Source of the DNA: Lateolabrax maculatus
Lineage: Eukaryota; Chordata; Actinopteri; Acropomatiformes; Lateolabracidae
DNA length: 64,000 nt
Assembly: GCA_031216445.1 (NCBI GenBank)
Contig: CM062213.1
Span: 14,199,501-14,263,500 of the forward strand
Reading direction: 5' to 3'
How positions within the stretch are numbered: position 1 is the stretch's first letter; the number at the start of each line of letters is the position of its first letter. Made by a program: the position numbers and the translations under genes. This document shows positions 60,901 through 64,000 of the stretch, piece by piece. The notes beneath the pieces were generated by a model. It worked only from the letters and a program-made list of their open reading frames with translations. It had not been told where the DNA came from and did no database searches.

Positions 60901-63390
60901 CTGGTTTATTCAGGTGCTAGACAGTTTTGTGTTTAGAGCTCTCAGTATTTTGTTACACGCACTGACCTAAACACAATGCTACTGAGATGCAGAGAGATGC
61001 TGCAAGGCGTGCTTAACTGGTGTGGTTGTCATAATGCCATGGTTAGAGAGTACGTGAACATGCTTGGTGGTTTGTATTTTTCTGTGTGTGTGTGTATATA
61101 CTTTACATATGTTGGCTTGACACTGTGTGTTTGTGTGTGTTTCATGTGCACACAACACTCAGGCCCTCATTATTGTCCAGCTCTTAGTATTCTTTCCTGT
61201 GGAACAACAATCAGAGGCTTTTAGTGCAAAAGCTTTGGTGAATAATTCAGGGCTGATATTATTTGCTGCGGTTAGCAGAAACAAGACGGGGCACTAAACG
61301 ACATAAATGGATTTCTTTCATGAGATCTCGCAGGGAGGGGAGGAGGAGAGGTGTTGGTTGTGGTGATAGAGTATGGTCCAAGTGGTGAGGGGAGGGAAGG
61401 GATGCACTCTCTTATTCACTAATTGGTTTAGACGTTTCCTAGTAAGACACTCCCAGTTTGGGTGGACCCGTTTCATCACTATCTGCAGTGTGTGTTTATA
61501 AGAGCCGCCTGGCACCCCACAGCCTTGCTCATGAGCCGACCCCCAAGAAATCGGGTGAGTTTGAGGAAACATTTGCGCTCATTACCACATCAGGAGTGTG
61601 CTTGTTTGCGTGTATGTATCATGTGTATGGAGTTGGCAGAGTGATGAGGAGTGTGTGTTTGTGTGTGTTTGTGTGTGTGGATGCATGCTGCCTAGCTTGA
61701 AGACTCCTCCTTTATTTATGTTTTCTGTCTCTATGTGAGGAAACCAGCTGTTTGGGGGATTTGAAATTAATGGGGGATTTGAAATTAATAGAGAATTTGT
61801 GGGAGAGATCCAAGTCACGTCGTGTTGGCGTCAACGGTTTGGCTAACTTTTTATTCCATGTTAGAATTTCAAACAGAAACTGGGCGAGTTATTTACAATC
61901 TGTATTGTGTAATAAATACAGGGTGTTTGATTTAATTTTGGTTTATTACCACTTAAATGGGGGGTTGATGTCAATGTTATGGTAGCTCTGTGTGCTGTTT
62001 CTTACAGAGGCAAAGAAAGTGCCGTTCAAGTGTTGTATTTGTCAGTAGACTTTTATAGGATCATTAGAGTCTAGAGCTTATAGTATATTTCAATCCAGCA
62101 GTAAAATATAATTTCTTTATTCTCAGGTGGTTACAAAGAACGGACTCTGAAAACAAACTGAAAGTAATTCTTACTGAGGGCACAGAATATAAGATAAATT
62201 GCATATTTTTATTGTATAATTGTATATTTTGTGTATATTGTAATTGATAAATTGAGTTACATTTCTATTTTAGTATTTTTTTAAATATTATTATTTTTAT
62301 TATTCAGATTTATCCATTATATTTAGTATAAAATGTTTTACGTTCATATTTAATTGATAATCACATAATCTCAAAATCACAAGCATGGATATGGAGTATG
62401 CTATAATGAGATATACCTAAGAAAAAGATTATCCTGGAATGCAGTTTCAGCCTGTGTTTTTAATGGGTTTTTTCATCTGTTTTTTTTTTTTTGTTTGTTT
62501 GTTTTTATAATCTACAGCCATTTACCATTTTTAATTGAAAGACTTGTTAAACTTCTGTCTATTTTATTTTTCATATAAGTCATATTTAGAGTATGTATAT
62601 TTAAATAACATTGATCTGCTGGCAGTATTATATGTTAATAATGTATTAATATAAAATTGCAGTCTCAGTGTTATACAGTACATTGCCTTTACCGAGAAAG
62701 TGGCATTCAGCATTCAGCATCAAGTTGCTTTCTTGTAGTGATGGTGGAAGTGACACAGTGCTGCCCCCTATTGATTAAATTCAACACAACATTCTTTGTA
62801 GATCTGAATCTTTGATGAATAAAATAAGTCAGCTAAAATAAGTGTGTATCTAAGAGAAGAAAGAGGACTTAGTGGTAAAAATTAATACTTTTTGAAATGG
62901 AAAACAAAGTTGCTGTCATCTCCCTGAACCTGAAAGAAAGTGAAGCCCTACATTAAACATCCATGGAAAGTGCATATCGTGCAGTTGTTTGGGGATTTGT
63001 TTAGCGATTATTTTTAGCGTTTTTTTTTCCAGGCCAGATGGGCTTGTTGTGCCGTTTTGTGGGCCACACTCAAATTATATTGTGGACTACGCTCAGAAAG
63101 TTTGTCTCTTGGCTCTCTCTCTTAGTCCGGTCAGAATAAGAAGTTAGACCAGGATGTGTCCCCTCCTTTTGCCTGGTGCATGTTTGAATGCCTCCCCTTT
63201 GCAGATAGCATGCGCCCTCTTTGGTCCTGCTCCTTAATTACCAACAAGTCACCTGAAAGCTCCCTATCAGTGTAACCCTGCCATTGTGTACCTGTCAGGG
63301 GAGGGGGGTGCGGTGCTACGTGGTGCGACTCTGATTACAGGATGCATGGCCGTGTGCTGCCCCAAGCAGGAGGGCTGTTTTTTTTATGGG
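57917..63390 (+). other. kcnab2 intron, upstream of the alternative promoter
   Basis: About 5.5 kb, AT-rich. GT-rich patches lie near 61,081-61,150 and 61,650-61,680, and an 18-base tandem duplication at 61753-61788. The expected NLGKSG core exon was looked for and not seen. Confidence 0.65.
61753..61788. repeat. exact 18-base tandem duplication
   Basis: TGGGGGATTTGAAATTAA occurs twice head to tail with no mismatch, which suggests a recent slippage or duplication event. Confidence 0.85.
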
Positions 63391-63399
63391 AGCAGGTGC

Positions 63400-63517
63400 T
63401 ATTTAAGGAGGTGGCTGTGCCCTGCCGGCTCCTTGCTCCGTCCATGTCCCCACTGTGCTCTTCGCTGCACGGGTCGCCTCAGCATCACGAGGAGGAGGAG
63501 GAGAACGAGGGGGGGGC
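63400..63517 (+). promoter_or_regulatory. internal kcnab2 promoter and leader (TATA-like)
   Basis: TATTTAAG at 63400-63407 lies about 115 bases before the alternative start codon, in sequence that becomes GC-rich. A start site near 63430 would give a short leader. An ATG at 63444 in another frame could act as an upstream start. A purine-rich GAGGAGGAGGAG tract precedes the ATG. The position fits an internal promoter serving a separate first exon, as in other Kv-beta genes. Confidence 0.45.
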
Positions 63518-63888
63518 ATGTTTGCGGGAGGGTACGCTGGTGGCCCCCGGGGGCCTCCCGGCAGGCGCAAGTCCAGTTACTGTCCTCCTGAAAACCTGCA
63601 GATCCCCAAACCAGCAGCACCAGGCAGTGGTGTTCGGAAGAGCAGCAGCAGTGGCAGCGGCAAGATGCTGTCTATGTCATACAGCGAGAGCATCCGGAGC
63701 GGGATCAACCGCTACCACTCGGACCAGGGGCTGAATCAGCCACCGACCAGGCCCCCCGACCAGGCCGAGCTGCAGAGACTTCGGGAACAGAGAGTTGCCG
63801 CTCAGATTAAGAACATGGAAGACTTCCTGAAGATGAATGGCCTGGCCCTGGAGGAGTGTGTGTCCTATCAGACAGGCATGAAGTACAG
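63518..63888 (+). CDS. kcnab2: kcnab2 alternative first coding exon, long N-terminus (123 codons plus 2 bases)
   Basis: From the ATG the exon codes MFAGGYAGGPRGPPGRRKSS..., a glycine/proline/serine-rich and basic segment (residues 1-50), then SMSYSESIRSGINRYHSDQG, a Q/P-rich hinge (72-83), and a charged helix-like stretch (AELQRLREQRVAAQIKNMED, about 84-103). It ends ECVSYQTGMKYR with an AG|GTAAGA donor. TGMKYR is exactly the residue string that precedes NLGKSG in Kv-beta-1.1 and Kv-beta-3, and the splice phase equals that of the cassette exon at 57916, so it can join the same core. The LRE...FLK...TGM spacing recalls the Kv-beta-1.2 N-terminal exon. The RRKSS motif is a candidate basophilic kinase site. 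Assignment to kcnab2 rests on position and the splice motif. Confidence 0.8.
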
Positions 63889-64000
63889 GTAAGAGAGAGG
63901 CAGAGCTTGACAGTGACTCGGATACTCCCGAGACCTGGACAGCGGTGGGGCTGAGAACCAGCAGGTGAGAGCAGCTTTATGGTCGAGGGAGATCAGATAC
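63889..64000 (+). other. start of the intron after the alternative exon
   Basis: It begins GTAAGAGAG and runs off the right edge. The common core exons must lie further right. Confidence 0.7.

Noticed and set aside
63342..63734. 130-codon frame overlapping the alternative kcnab2 exon
   Set aside because: It is in a different frame from the TGMKYR-ending exon, and its translation becomes alanine/arginine repeats from CAG- and GGC-rich DNA. The other frame has the family motif and the correct splice phase.
1..64000. CRISPR arrays, operons, ribosome-binding sites, phage or viral genes
   Set aside because: Repeats are microsatellites or dispersed eukaryotic elements, genes are split by GT-AG introns, and no viral gene was recognised.

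Overview
The window is vertebrate nuclear DNA, most likely from a teleost fish and probably a percomorph. The evidence is: AT-rich spacer with many microsatellites; short GT-AG exons in long introns; fish-type repeats (a decayed Tc1 transposase copy, hAT-like and other MITEs, the 3' tails of Rex1/L2-type LINEs or SINEs); and coding exons whose proteins match vertebrate families. Nothing bacterial is present (no operons, ribosome-binding sites or CRISPR), and most long open frames are chance.

Layout. Positions 1-17,000 are mostly non-coding. They hold one orphan minus-strand exon of an ATAD1/Msp1-like AAA ATPase (3222-3315), one unidentified plus-strand exon candidate (7154-7277), several stop-poor blocks that resemble conserved regulatory elements, and microsatellites. 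Positions 17,100-22,450 hold a complete six-exon park7 (DJ-1) gene coding for 189 residues, the same length as human DJ-1, with E18, C46, C53, C106, H126 and K130 all in place. About 100-300 bases after the park7 poly(A) signals lies a CpG-rich promoter with two CCAAT boxes and a GC box (22,550-23,450), followed by a short first exon ending in a strong donor at 22,791.

From 22.8 to 55.5 kb there is about 33 kb of mainly intronic or intergenic DNA. It carries repeats, a degenerate 28S rRNA-derived segment (28,418-28,760), a coding-like minus-strand exon of unknown identity (29,290-29,550), and a few candidate non-coding exons. From 55,556 to the right edge lies the 5' part of kcnab2 (voltage-gated K+ channel beta-2 subunit): the classical first coding exon (55,556-55,723), the 42-base cassette exon that distinguishes the long and short Kv-beta-2 forms (57,875-57,916), and a 123-codon alternative first exon (63,518-63,888) with its own TATA-like promoter. 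All three end in the same splice phase. The shared aldo-keto-reductase core exons, which would start with the NLGKSG motif, lie beyond the right edge.

Both recognised genes are on the plus strand. They do not share a pathway; their proximity is a synteny feature. In human both map to 1p36, about 2 Mb apart. The most interesting points are the alternative Kv-beta-2 N-terminus, the unidentified minus-strand exon, the 28S-derived segment, the orphan ATAD1-like exon, and two perfect hairpins (36,657-36,690 and 54,785-54,818).
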